Below are positions 8,440-18,542 of a stretch of DNA of 64,000 nucleotides, piece by piece; position 1 is the first letter of the stretch, and each line of letters opens with the position of its first letter. The DNA comes from JALORV01 sp963707445 (lineage in GTDB: Bacteria > Pseudomonadota > Gammaproteobacteria > Burkholderiales > Burkholderiaceae_F). Location: positions 1-64,000 of the forward strand of contig CAVPPW010000023.1 of the NCBI GenBank assembly GCA_963707445.1, read 5' to 3'. Under the pieces are notes generated by a model. That model had not been told where the DNA came from, made no database searches, and was given only the letters and a program-made list of their open reading frames with translations. The position numbers and the translations under genes are program-made.

Positions 8440-9372
8440 ATGCAGTCACCGTCTGCCGTAGTAACTAGATCAGCGCACTTGGGGCCGTCGCTTACCAACG
8501 AGACCGCTGTATCAGGTGTTTCATGGGCCGCGATTGCTGCGGGCGGGACTGCCGCGGCCGCGTTGTCGCTGATCCTTTTGAGCTTGGGAATCGGGCTCGG
8601 GTTTTCGGCGATTTCGCCGTGGGCCGGCAGCGGTGTATCGGCGACCGTTGCGGGTATTTCGACCATCGTGTGGCTGCTCGTGACGCAGATTTTTGCCTCC
8701 GGTCTGGGCGGGTATCTCGCCGGACGGCTGCGTACCAAATGGGCTTACGTGCACACCGATGAGGTGTACTTCCGCGATACCGCGCACGGGTTTCTGGCGT
8801 GGGCAGCGGCAACGCTGGTGACTGCGGCGTTTCTGGCGAACGCCGTGGCGAGCGCTCTCGGAGTGGCCGCCAGTGCAGCCGGATCCGCGGCAAAAACCGT
8901 CGCGGCGGTCGGCGCAAGCGCAGCGGCGATGGGAGCCGACCGCGAAACGCCTGACCTCATTCCGTATTTTTCAGACGCGCTCGTGCGACCCGCTCAGCCG
9001 AACGCGACTCCGCTTGATGCAAGCAGTCGATCGGAAGTCGGACGCATTCTCGTGGCCAGCGTCCGCAGTGGCACGGTCGATGCTGCCGACCGCGCCTATC
9101 TCGGCCAGATGATTGCAACGCGCGCCGGAATAACCCAGCCGGAAGCCGAAAAGCGCATCGACGATACGCTGGCACGAGCAAAGGCGGCCGCCGCAAAGGC
9201 CGAGGCCGATGCAAAGCAGGCAGCGGACACCGCACGCAAAGGTGCGGCTTACACGGCGTTGTGGACGTTTGTTGCTTTGCTGACGGGTGCCTTCAGCGCG
9301 AGCCTGGCGGCGACTTGGGGTGGTCGCCGTCGGGATTCCGACCTTGTCGTCTCACGACCCACAATTGCTTAA
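8440..9372 (+). CDS. Multi-pass membrane protein of unknown function
   Basis: A 310-residue protein with hydrophobic segments at about residues 25-55, 65-95, 115-140 and 275-300, rich in Ala and Gly. Between the third and fourth segment lies a soluble part with a charged Ala/Lys/Glu helix (residues 220-270) that could form a coiled coil. The ATG at 8440 is preceded by GGAG; the longer upstream frame is not needed. Proteins of this kind occur in many proteobacteria next to a tiny hydrophobic peptide gene, as here. No catalytic motif is visible, and the name 'hypothetical membrane protein' is as far as the sequence goes. Confidence 0.75.
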   Translation: MQSPSAVVTRSAHLGPSLTNETAVSGVSWAAIAAGGTAAAALSLILLSLGIGLGFSAISPWAGSGVSATVAGISTIVWLLVTQIFASGLGGYLAGRLRTKWAYVHTDEVYFRDTAHGFLAWAAATLVTAAFLANAVASALGVAASAAGSAAKTVAAVGASAAAMGADRETPDLIPYFSDALVRPAQPNATPLDASSRSEVGRILVASVRSGTVDAADRAYLGQMIATRAGITQPEAEKRIDDTLARAKAAAAKAEADAKQAADTARKGAAYTALWTFVALLTGAFSASLAATWGGRRRDSDLVVSRPTIA

Positions 9373-9384
9373 AAGGAAGACCAG

Positions 9385-9459
9385 ATGAGATCTTTGTTGC
9401 TTTGGCTACTCGGTGTTCCGATCCCTATCATCATTCTGATTGCCTTGTTCACGCACTGA
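9385..9459 (+). CDS. 24-residue hydrophobic membrane peptide
   Basis: A tiny gene 12 bases after the preceding membrane-protein gene, with its own ribosome site (AAAAGGAAG). The product is one membrane helix: M-R-S-L-L-L-W-L-L-G-V-P-I-P-I-I-I-L, then I-A-L-F-T-H. From memory, nearly identical short peptides (R-S-x-L-L-W-L-L-G-V-P-I-P-I-I-I-L) recur in many proteobacterial genomes, which argues that it is real despite its size. It probably inserts in the inner membrane and may work with the upstream protein. Function unknown. Confidence 0.72.
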   Translation: MRSLLLWLLGVPIPIIILIALFTH

Positions 9460-9464
9460 GCCTT

Positions 9465-9554
9465 ACCGCAGATGTGCGAGCGACGGCACTCAGCGCAGGA
9501 CCGTTCGCGATAGGAAGGGCAACTGGCTCAGCGAAGGGTCACTTCATCTGCGGT
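9465..9554. repeat. 10-bp inverted repeat pair flanking a 70-base spacer
   Basis: ACCGCAGATG at 9465-9474 is exactly reversed as CATCTGCGGT at 9545-9554. The pair sits between the tiny membrane peptide gene and the end of the convergent hemerythrin gene, so it could form a long stem-loop in either transcript. No other terminator is evident here. Confidence 0.35.
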
Positions 9555-9569
9555 CAGTTGCCACCCGCA

Positions 9570-10118
9570 CTACTGCGCCGAGGCCGCCTCTTCTAGAGGC
9601 TCGCCGCGCTTCAGTTCGTGCCCGGTAAACGATCGCGTTGTGGCCACCGGCAGCCCGTTCGCTTTGTACTCAGCGAGCAGGGACTTCTTGCGGGCCGCCA
9701 TTTTTTCTCCAAGCGCATCCACGTCGACGCCAGCAGCGCGCGCTTGCGCGAACATTCCCTCAGAGCGTAGTTCTTCCTCGTGGACGTGGTGCTTGATCTG
9801 CTCGGAGAGCACTTTCATCTTGGCGTCGTAAAAGCGATCGTCCGGATGGGTGCTGCGTAGTTCGGCGATGGTGACCTTGGCAGCGTCGTGCTCGACATAG
9901 GCCTCGTTCATCACGTCGTCTTCCACTTCGCCGGCACAGGCGGGGTAGAAGATCTCCTCTTCGATCGCCGTGTGCACCAGGAGCTCGGTGCAAATCTCTT
10001 GGGTCAAGGCCTGCTTCTTCGCAGCGCCTTTGGCCGACTCAAACTTCTCGAAGAGGCCTTCCACCTTACGATGGTCCGCCTTGAGCAAGGCGATTGCGTC
10101 CATTGGTTCCATAGCCAT
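9570..10118 (-). CDS. Hemerythrin HHE-domain protein
   Basis: A 182-residue protein with the hemerythrin HHE metal-binding pattern: D-H-R-K-V near residue 15, H-T-A-I-E-E-E-I-F-Y-P near residue 50, E-H-D-A-A-K near residue 76 and H-H-V-H-E-E-E near residue 110. Such proteins bind a di-iron centre and handle oxygen, nitric oxide or reactive species in the cytoplasm. The start at 10118 has a good ribosome site (AGAGGAAG). The C-terminal 50 residues are a charged extension. The frame is intact. Confidence 0.88.
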   Translation of the reverse strand: MAMEPMDAIALLKADHRKVEGLFEKFESAKGAAKKQALTQEICTELLVHTAIEEEIFYPACAGEVEDDVMNEAYVEHDAAKVTIAELRSTHPDDRFYDAKMKVLSEQIKHHVHEEELRSEGMFAQARAAGVDVDALGEKMAARKKSLLAEYKANGLPVATTRSFTGHELKRGEPLEEAASAQ

Positions 10119-10521
10119 TCACTTCCTCTCTATTTGGTGGGACCGCCAATGCGCCATTAGGCAAAGGCAGTGCCCAAGCGGCAGCTAGTGCAGGAACAGC
10201 GGGGATGATCGCTGTTCGGCATCTGCGGCATCGCGCTCAGCGCGCCGTCAGCGGAACCGTGTCCGCTTGTAGGGCGACCGCCGCGTCCTTGAACTAAATG
10301 CGCCGACCACGGTACGGATATAGTCCGCCGCATTCTTGGCTGTTAATTTGCGATTCCTTCGCTTGTGAAAATAGGACACTTCGGCCACTCCCAAACGGCC
10401 GCCGTATCGGCGCGATGAATCCGCACAATGCTCTGCGCTGATAGCTGGACCATGAATACGCGCGATCACGCCGACCTCCCCGCTGCGTCACTCCGAGCGG
10501 GTACACCGTGCGGCGCTCAAA
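10119..10521. other. Intergenic region with no convincing gene
   Basis: About 400 bases between the divergent hemerythrin and glycosidase genes. A 73-codon frame on the minus strand (10248-10469) has no recognisable features. The region presumably holds promoters for both genes, but I see no clear operator. Confidence 0.5.
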
Positions 10522-11724
10522 TTGGCGCAGGAGCACTCGTCAGCGGCCGACAACGACCGAGAACTGCTCGATCGCTGCACGAACGAGTCGCTGCGGCTGT
10601 TGTACGACAATCTGACGCCGCGTGGCATCCTTGCCGCGCGGCGCTGCGCTGCAGCCGATGCCCGCGCCTACACCCGTATCTTCGGCCGCGACGCAGCCAT
10701 CTGCGCGCTCGCGATGGTCGGCAGCGGCGTCGCGACGCTCGAACTCGGCGCGGTCGCGAGCCTCGACTCGCTCGCCGCCGGGCAAGCGCCGAACGGACAA
10801 ATCCCCAAGTACGTCGAGGCCGATGGCACCGGCGCCGACTTCTGGTACGTCGGTTGCATCGATGCGACCCTGTGGTGGCTGATCGCGGTCGATCACGTGC
10901 GCCGGTCGAGCGCGGACAGTTCGGTTCGCAATCGCTGGCAGCCAAACGTCGAACGGGCGATCCAATGGCTGATGGCGCAGGAGCACCAGCGCTTCTTCCT
11001 GCTCCAGCAGAACGAGGCGAGCGACTGGGCCGACATCATGCCGCGCTCGGGTTTCGTGCTGTACAGCAACGCACTGTGGTATCGCGTGAAGTGCCTGTAC
11101 GAGCTGCCGCGGCAGCAGGAAACCCATCATCACTTCAACGCGCTGTTCCATCCCTTTGGTCGCGACTTGCCCGACTATCGGCGCACCCGTCTGCTCCGGC
11201 ACTACACGATCCGGCAGCAACGCAACCGCGGCCTGTATCTGAGCTTCGTCAACTTGTCGAGCGCGGGCGACGAGGGTGACGTCTTCGGCAACCTGCTGGC
11301 GATCGTCTATGGGCTTGCCGGCGACTCACGCGCCCACGAAATCCTGCAGGCCCTGCTGACCGCGGCCGTCTCCGATCCATACCCGATCCGGGCCGTGACA
11401 CGTCCGATCGGTCACGGTCATTCGCTATGGCGCGCCTACATGCAACGCCACGGCCAGAATCACCCGCACCAATATCACAACGGCGGCATCTGGCCGCTCA
11501 TCGGTGGCTTCTGGGTCCTGACGCTGATGAACGTCGGCAAGCCGCAACTGGCGCGCACCGAATTGCTGCAGCTGGCTCGGCTCAACGGGCTCGACGATTG
11601 GCGATTCACCGAATGGTTCCACGGAACGTCGCTGGAGCCGAAAGGCATGGCTGGCCAAAGCTGGAACGCGGCCACCTTCCTGCTCGCCCGACTGGCCGTC
11701 GAGCGCGGTACGCCAAACCTCTAG
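10522..11724 (+). CDS. Six-hairpin glycosidase (amylo-alpha-1,6-glucosidase/GDE-like)
   Basis: A 400-residue (alpha/alpha)6-barrel glycosidase related to glycogen-debranching GDE and neutral-invertase-type enzymes. Notable segments are I-F-G-R-D-A-A-I-C near residue 55, G-Q-I-P-K-Y-V with D-F-W-Y-V-G-C-I-D-A-T-L-W-W near 95-118, S-D-W-A-D-I-M-P-R-S-G-F near 170, and a C-terminal E-W-F-H-G-T-S-L-E-P-K-G-M-A-G-Q-S-W-N-A-A. The substrate cannot be told from sequence; the position beside glycogen/trehalose genes suggests an alpha-glucan. The TTG at 10522 is a weak start: an ATG at 10452 in another frame (M-N-T-R-D-H-A-D-L) may be the true start if one base is lost near 10490-10500. Its stop codon overlaps that of the convergent malQ-treY gene. 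Confidence 0.72.
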   Translation: MAQEHSSAADNDRELLDRCTNESLRLLYDNLTPRGILAARRCAAADARAYTRIFGRDAAICALAMVGSGVATLELGAVASLDSLAAGQAPNGQIPKYVEADGTGADFWYVGCIDATLWWLIAVDHVRRSSADSSVRNRWQPNVERAIQWLMAQEHQRFFLLQQNEASDWADIMPRSGFVLYSNALWYRVKCLYELPRQQETHHHFNALFHPFGRDLPDYRRTRLLRHYTIRQQRNRGLYLSFVNLSSAGDEGDVFGNLLAIVYGLAGDSRAHEILQALLTAAVSDPYPIRAVTRPIGHGHSLWRAYMQRHGQNHPHQYHNGGIWPLIGGFWVLTLMNVGKPQLARTELLQLARLNGLDDWRFTEWFHGTSLEPKGMAGQSWNAATFLLARLAVERGTPNL

Positions 11725-14551
11725 TGTTCCGCGAAAAAGTGGAGCACGGCGCCGGGAAAGCTGCTCAACAATCGAGCCAGCCGCAAGGGCCGCTCTGCTG
11801 GCAGCGTGGCTCCTGTCAGCGCATTCGTCAGCTCCGATATGTTGCTCACACCTTCCGCATCGACGGTCGTGTCACCCCAGGCTTCGACGCCGACCGGTAG
11901 TGTTCCGACCGGCCGACCGAGCTGCGTAAACAGGCGCCCCGCGACCACCAGCAGTCCCTGGCGATCGAATCGCCTCATGTACGCGACCACGTTGCCGGCG
12001 CACGCGCCCGAGACCTTCAGCGGCCGATAGTCGCCCTGCTGGTAGAGCGCGCGATGCCGCCTCCGTGAATCCAGCAGACAGCGCACGACCCACAGCTTCG
12101 CTCGGCCGTCGGCCGCGGCGAACATCGCGGGCAGTGCCTCTTCGATCTGTTGCGATGGCCGCTGGGCCAGTGCCTCGAGATCTGCGAGCAAGCGACGACG
12201 CAGCGGATAGTCGATCGGACGACGGTTGTCCGGGTCCACCAGGCTGAAGTCGAGCAGTTCGTTGCCCTGATAGAAATCGGGAACTCCAGGCGACGTCAGT
12301 TTGACGATCGCCAGCGTCACGCTGTTCAACAGTCCGAACCATTGAAAGTAGTTCTGCTGCTGGCGCAGGTCTTCGATAAAGAGATTGTCGCCGTCGGCCA
12401 GGATGTCATCGACGAACGACGTCACGGCATGCTCGTACTGATCGTTGACCGCGACCCAGCTGGTGTGAACCTTGGCCTCGCGCACCGCCTTGATCATGTA
12501 TTGCCGAACACGGTCCCGGTAGGCGGCGAGATCGTGCCCTGATTCGGGCCAAGTGCCGATCAGAGTCTGGTACAGCAAGTACTCGTCGTTGCGCGACGGC
12601 GCCGCGACTTCGTCGACCTGCCGTTTGCGGCTCCGATTGAACCGAGCCCAGCGGCGCAGCGTCAGTCGCCATGCGGCCGGCACTTCCGACAGTACGTCGA
12701 TGCGGGCGCGTGCATCCTCGGAGCGCTTGTTGTCGTGCGTCGATGTTGCCAGCAACGTGGACGGCCATCGTGCCGCGCGATCGCCGCTGGCGCCGTGGAA
12801 CGCCCTTACCGTCATGCCGAACTGATCCGGATCGGCGCCGACGTCGGCCAGCGAGATCAACCGGTTGAAGCGATAGAACGCGGTGTCCTCGATGCCCTTG
12901 GCGGCAACCGGGGCAGTGAACTGCTGAAAGCGCATGGCGAAATACAGGCATTGTTCGATCGGGATGCCTGACTCGCGCGGCTCGGCCAGCAGCAGCTCGC
13001 GCAGAAAGGCGAACACGCTGGCGTCCGTGACGCGGCTGCGCGCGGCTCGCGCGCGCGACCGCCCAGTCGATGTAGCGACGGTCCTGCGGCCCGACGCCGT
13101 CGCGCGATACGTAGGTGCGGTACACCGGGAAGCACGCAGCAATCTCTGCCAGTCCCTGGCGCAGGCTGGCCAGCGTGTGGTCGCGGCTGTGACGGTCGCT
13201 GCGCGCCAGTCCAAGCGCCTGATTGGCGAGCACGGTGAGTCCGGCAGCGAGCGGGCCGCGCAGCATCGCGCGCCTGGCTTCGTACGCAATCGTTTCGAAG
13301 TCGTCGGCCTCGTCGCCGACAAACGCGCGCCAGATGCGGTCGATGGGTGACCGTGCGCCGCTGTCGACCAGCAGACCGTTGACGGCGTTGGCGTAGCGAT
13401 ATCCGGTCGTCCCGTGCACGTGCCACGCCTCGGACAGGTGTTCGTGAGGCGCGATGATCTTCTCCGCCACCACATACAGCGGCCGCGCCGCCGCGTCGAC
13501 CGCCAGGCCGGCGCGTTGCGCATACTCCTTCTGCAATTGTGCGAAGTAAGCCGCCGGGTCGTACAGGCCGTCGGGGTGGTCGATGCGCAGCCCGTCGATC
13601 ATCGCCGACGCGGCCAGCTCGAGCACGAAGTCGTGCGTCATCTCGAACGCCGGCCGATGCTCCATCCGCAGCGCTGCGAGCTCGTTGATGTCGAAGAAGC
13701 GGCGATAGTTGATTTCGTCGAATGCCACCCGCCAGTTGGCGAGCCGATAGGCCTGCGCTTCGAGGATTTCGTGCAGACGGTCGACGTTGCGATTGACCCG
13801 GTCGACGACGCGGCCGATCGAGTTCACGAGTTGCGGATCGCTCGCGGCGAGCGATGCCAGCTCGCGGTGGCCACGCTCGCACGCCCGCCGGCGCTTGTCG
13901 AGCCGTGCTGCGCCGACATCGCGCGCTGGGATCGAACGCAGCGCATCGGTCAACCGCGCGAGCCCCTCGATCGACTCGGGGGCCGCGCCTTCGCCCACCA
14001 CCTCGTAGAGGATCATCGGATACGTCTGCGGGTCCAGCGGAAAACGGTGAGCGCCGGTACCAGGCCACGATCGCTCCGCGTTCCGGCTCGAAGCGAAGCT
14101 CGATTTCGCCGCTTTCGAGCGCCGAGCCGTAGGGAATTCCAAGCACCGGCAGCAGGACCCGTCCGGCCAGGTCGCGGTCGTTCGGCCACCAGTCGATATC
14201 GAAGAAATGCGCATAGCGCGACGCCGGCCCGTTTTCGAGCACGTCCATCCACCAGGCGTTGTCGGCGCCCATGACGCCCATGTGGTTCGGCACCATGTCG
14301 GCGATGTGCCCCATGCCGTGCTGCCTCAGCGCTGCAACGAAACGGTTGAAGTCCTGCAGCGAACCGATCTCCGGGTTCAGCGAGCCGTGGTCGACGATGT
14401 CGTAGCCGTGCCGGCTGCCGGCACGCGCCCGCAGGTATGGCGAGCAGTAGATGTGACTGATGCCGAGCGCGTCGAGATACGGGATCAATCGCGTGGCATC
14501 GGCCAACGTGAATTCGCTGTGCAGTTGCAGCCGATAGGTCGCCCGCGGAAT
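11721..14551 (-). CDS. treY: Maltooligosyltrehalose synthase TreY (C-terminal part of a MalQ-TreY fusion)
   Basis: TreY converts the reducing end of maltooligosaccharides to a trehalosyl unit, the first step of TreY-TreZ trehalose formation. The domain starts with I-P-R-A-T-Y-R-L-Q-L-H and continues through Y-C-S-P-Y-L, H-G-Y-D-I-V-D-H, D-M-V-P-N-H-M-G, G-L-R-I-D-H-P-D-G-L and S-T-H-D-N-K-R-S-E-D to the C-terminal F-Y-Q-G-N-E-L-L-D-F. No stop or start codon separates it from the MalQ part upstream, so it looks like one long polypeptide. Frame breaks occur near 14,060 and near 13,040; each is a single-base shift. The stop TAG is tail to tail with the convergent glycosidase stop. Confidence 0.88.
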
Positions 14552-16725
14552 CGATGCCTCGGTGTGTCTGAGGTCTGCGCGAGCTGCATTCAGCGCGCTG
14601 GCCAGATCGCGAAAACGGCGATCGGCTGCCCACTCTTCCAGCGGAACCGGCAGCTTGCGCTGCCAGTTCGGATGTTCATCGATGGTGCCCGGCAAATTCG
14701 CCTGCTCGCGCACGCCGAACACGTCTTCGGGCTGCACGACCATGAGCGCCGCCGGCGTGCGCGCGAGAAAGCGCTGCACAGCGAGCATCGGCAACGCCCC
14801 TGAGCCGTCGTCGACCGTGTGATTGTCCACGTGCAACGCCTGCAGCAGGCTGGCGCGGTCGGATGTACGCTCGTCTTGCTGGCGCGCGTACTCGCGCCTC
14901 GGACGCCAACAGTCCGCATCGTTGCCGGACGTCGATGTCGTGTCCGTCCCACCAGCCGGCGAGCGTCGGCAGATCATGCGTGCTGGCCGTCGCCAGCGCG
15001 CGCTCCGGATAGGCGGCCGGAGCCATGAAGGCCCCGGTCGAATCGCGTTCGAACAACAACACGCGGTATGACAGCACGTCGTTCGCAGCGAGCGCGGTGC
15101 GCACTTCGTCGGGCACGGTTCCGAGATCCTCGCCGATCACCAGGCACTCGTTGCGGTGGCTTTCCAGCGCGAGCAGGCCCAGCAGGTCTTCAAACGGATA
15201 ACGCACGTAGGTGCCGAGTTCCGCCGAGCAGCCTGCCGGGATCCAGAACTGGCGCAGCAGTGCCATCACGTGGTCGATGCGCAGCGCGCCGGCGTGCCGC
15301 ATGTTGGCGCGCAGCGTGTCGATGAACGGTGCATAGCCCGCCTGCTGCAGCCGTGCCGGAATCATCGGCGGCAGCCCCCAGTCCTGCCCGTGCGGGTTGA
15401 ACGCATCCGGCGGCGCACCGATGCTGGCGTCGATCGCGTACAAGTCCTGGTTGGCCCAGACCTCCGCGCCGCCGCGGTCCACCGAGACCGCAAGGTCCGC
15501 GTACAGCCCAACCGACAAGCGCGCGGCCCGCGCGAACTCGGCCGCGGCAAACAATTGCAGCTCGGCCTGCCACTGCAAGTAGGCGTGGAAGTCGATGTCG
15601 ACCCGATGCGATTCGACGAAGCGGGCAACGGCCGGCGACTGCGGGTCACGGTATTCAGGCGGCCAGACCGGCCAGCCCCAGATCGATGGATCGCTCGCGT
15701 GCAGATGCTGCTGCAGCGCCTCGAACGTCGCCTGCCGGTGAAGGGGTCGCCCGCCGGCTTCGACGAAACGCTCGAATGCGCGCGCGCGCTCGGTCCGCTG
15801 CCGAAAATGATGCTCGTCGAAATGGCGATGCAGCGTGCGCAGCACCTCGAACTTGGCTTGCGCCACTGTCGCGTAATCGACCCGCTCGCTGGCGCGCAAC
15901 GACAGCAGCCGCTGCTGGAACGCAGCCGACTCGACCTGCTGCTGCACTTCACGACATTCGCCGTAATCCATCACGGCGGTCACGTCGATGTACAGCACGT
16001 TCAGAAACATCCGGCTCGACGGGCCGTACGGACTGCTGTGCCGCGGGTTGTGCGGGAACAGAGCGTGCAGCGGATTGACGCCGATGACGCCGGCGCCGTT
16101 GCGCCCGCAGGTCCGGACGACGGCGGCCAGATCGCCGAAGTCGCCGATGCCCCAGTTGCTGGCCGAGCGCAAACCGTAGAGCTGCAGCGCCAGACCCCAG
16201 GTGCGGTGACCATCGCGCACCGATTCCGGCCGATAGCAGGTGGCGGGAGCTACCGCGAGCCTGCCGCGCGCGACGCTGCGACCGTCGGCCAGAACTTCGA
16301 TGCCGTGATAGCCGAGCGGCGGCATTTCGCTGAACTGCAGACGCAGCTCGTTGAAGCGGTCTGCCGTCGAATTCGACCGAGGCCAGCGATGTCACCGTGT
16401 CCGGCGTCAGCGCCAGTTGGGCGCCGTGCTCGGTGGCGACACGCAGTTCGAATCTTCGGCTTTCATTCGCAGCCGTACGCACCGTCAGCTGCAGCGGACC
16501 GCGGTCGCGCACGACGGTCAGCGGAGGCAGGGGCTGTAACCAGCGGTCGCGTTCGAGCGCCACGAGTGCATCGTGTATCGCCGCGTCGCTGTCGGCGGCG
16601 ATGCCCATGGCGCCGAGCAAGGCACGGCGCACTGGATCGCCGGTCTCGTGGCGCCTTCCCCAGATGTCCTCGTAGTCGGCAGCGATGCCCAGCACATCCG
16701 CCAGCCGCCGCAGATCAGCGCTCAT
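14552..16725 (-). CDS. malQ: 4-alpha-glucanotransferase MalQ (N-terminal part of a MalQ-TreY fusion)
   Basis: MalQ (GH77) transfers glucan segments between maltooligosaccharides and so supplies chain lengths suitable for TreY. The start M-S-A-D-L-R-R-L-A-D at 16725 overlaps the end of treZ by 11 bases. Family segments include S-N-W-G-I-G-D-F-G-D-L near 16,130, S-P-Y-G-P-S-S-R, A-L-R-I-D-H-V-M near 15,270, I-G-E-D-L-G-T-V-P near 15,130 (catalytic Glu) and T-H-D-L-P-T near 14,960. The C-terminus ends F-R-D-L-A-S-A-L-N-A-A-R and runs in frame into TreY. Frameshifts near 16,360 and 14,910 break the reading frame. The usual length of MalQ, about 700 residues, fits. Confidence 0.87.
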
Positions 16726-18542
16726 GCTGCGCGAGGACGACCGCCAGGCCGTGCGCTTCGAAGTGGACGTGCTGACCAGCATCGCGCAGCACAGCCCGCT
16801 GCAGATGGATCAACCTCCCGGTCGGCAGCAGTGCCGACTCAGGCTCGCCGAAATTGCCGATCAGATGCAGCGAACTTCCTCCCGCCAACAGCCAATCGAC
16901 CCGAAGCACATGCCCTTCGACTTCCCACGAGCCGCCGGCTGCGGTGCCATCGAGCAGCGGCGTGATGTGCGCCGCACGCTTGCGCAACAAGCTCGCATAG
17001 AAAGCGCACCACTGAGCGTGCGGTGCGCGAACGAGCTCCGGACCAGTCGAGGCGGCTGGAACGAAACGTCTCCAAGTCATTTGGATCCGGGATCGCCGCC
17101 TGCGACGCCGGATCGCGGTAGCGCTCGAAGCGGCTGAATTCGTTGCGCCGGCCGCTCGTGACGGCGGCGGCCAGCTCCGGTCCGAAGTCGCAGAAGAAAA
17201 GAAACGGGCTCGACGCGGCGAACTCCTCGCCCATGAACAGCATCGGCACAGACGGGGACAGCAGCACTGTGGCCACGGCCTGGCGCAGCGCGTCGGCATC
17301 GGCGAGCATCGACAGGCGCTCGCCGCGCGCACGGTTGCCCACTTGGTCGTGCGTCTGCGTGTAAACGACGAATGAGCTTGGCGGCAGTTGGCCGCTCGGT
17401 TCTCCGCGCCGCGCGCCACCACGGAACGCCGAGGGCTCGCCCTGGTATGCAAAGCCTTCGGCGAGGCAGCGTCCCAGGCGTCGCACCGGCTGGTCGGCGT
17501 AGTCGGCGTAGTACCCGTCGGTTTCCCCGGTCGTGATCACGTGCAACGAATGGTGCACGTCATCGTTCCATTGCGCGTCGGCAATCACAGCCCGGCCATG
17601 CGGATCGCGCGCCTCAGGTAACGCGCCTCGTTGTGGTCGTTCTCCAGAATGAGATGCACGTGCCGGCCCGCACTATGCCGTCGGACCACGGCAGCGAGTT
17701 CGCTGACGATGTGCTGCTCGCTGTCGTCGAAGATTGCATGCACTGCGTCGAGCCGCAGCCCGTCGAAGTGGAACTCGTCGAGCCAGTACCGCGCGTTGTG
17801 CACGACGAAGCCCGCGCGACGTCGCTGCCCGGTCCGTCGAAGTTGATGGCGTCGCCCCATGGTGTCTTCGGTCGGTCGGTGAAGAATTGACGGGGCGAAG
17901 AGGTGCAGATAGTTGCCCTCCGGCCCGAAGTGGTTGTAGACCACGTCGAGAAGGACCATCATCCCAAGCTGGTGCGCGGCGTCGACGAAGCTCTTCAGCT
18001 CCTCCGGTTGTGCCGTAGTCGACTCGGGTGCGAACAGCAGAACGCCGTCGTAGCCCCAGTTTCGGCGCCCGGAAAGTCCGCCAGCGGCATCAGCTCGATC
18101 GCGGTGATGCCGAGGGCGACCAGGCCGTCGAGCCGCTCCGCCAGCGCCAGCGAACGTTCCCTCCGGGGTGAACGTTCCGACGTGCAACTCGTAGATCACC
18201 GCCTCCTCCCAGCGGCGACCGCGCCAGTTCGCGTCAATCCAGTCGTACGCCCAGGATCGACAACCATGCTCGGGTGATGTACGTCGTCGGGATTGCAGCG
18301 CGATGCCGGATCGGGATTTGTTGTCCGCCATCGATCCGGTACGCATAGCGGACCCCGGCGCCGATGCCCTCAACGAACAGTTCGAACCAGCCGCCTTCAA
18401 GTGCCTGCAGCGTTCGGCGATCGCGCCGTCCGGCCGCGTCCAGCTCGACATCCACGCGCGCCGCGGCCGGAGCCCACAGGCGGAAGCGCGTGCCGTTGCC
18501 GGTCAACTCGGCCCCGAACGGCATTGAATGGCGACGCTTCAT
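16715..18542 (-). CDS. treZ: Malto-oligosyltrehalose trehalohydrolase TreZ (several frameshifts)
   Basis: TreZ releases trehalose from the maltooligosyltrehalose made by TreY. The N-terminal carbohydrate-binding part reads F-G-A-E-L-x-x-x-G-T-R-F-R-L-W-A-P. The GH13 core follows with E-L-H-V-G-T-F-T-P-E-G-T-F, N-W-G-Y-D-G-V-L-L-F-A-P, L-D-V-V-Y-N-H-F-G-P-E-G-N, D-G-L-R-L-D-A-V-H-A-I (nucleophile Asp), L-I-L-E-N-D (catalytic Glu) and Q-T-H-D-Q-V-G-N-R. These pieces lie in different frames; breaks can be placed near 18,295, 18,155, 18,070, 17,850, 17,590 and 17,030. The start ATG at 18542 forms an ATGA overlap with the glgX stop, so translation is probably coupled. Product length, about 608 residues, is normal. 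Confidence 0.87.

Noticed and set aside
10248..10469. 73-codon minus-strand frame between hemerythrin and the glycosidase
   Set aside because: No ribosome site, no recognisable domain, and its composition is like that of noncoding DNA.
11760..16775. Long plus-strand frames opposite malQ-treY
   Set aside because: All known GH13/GH77 motifs are on the minus strand; the plus-strand frames are composition artefacts.
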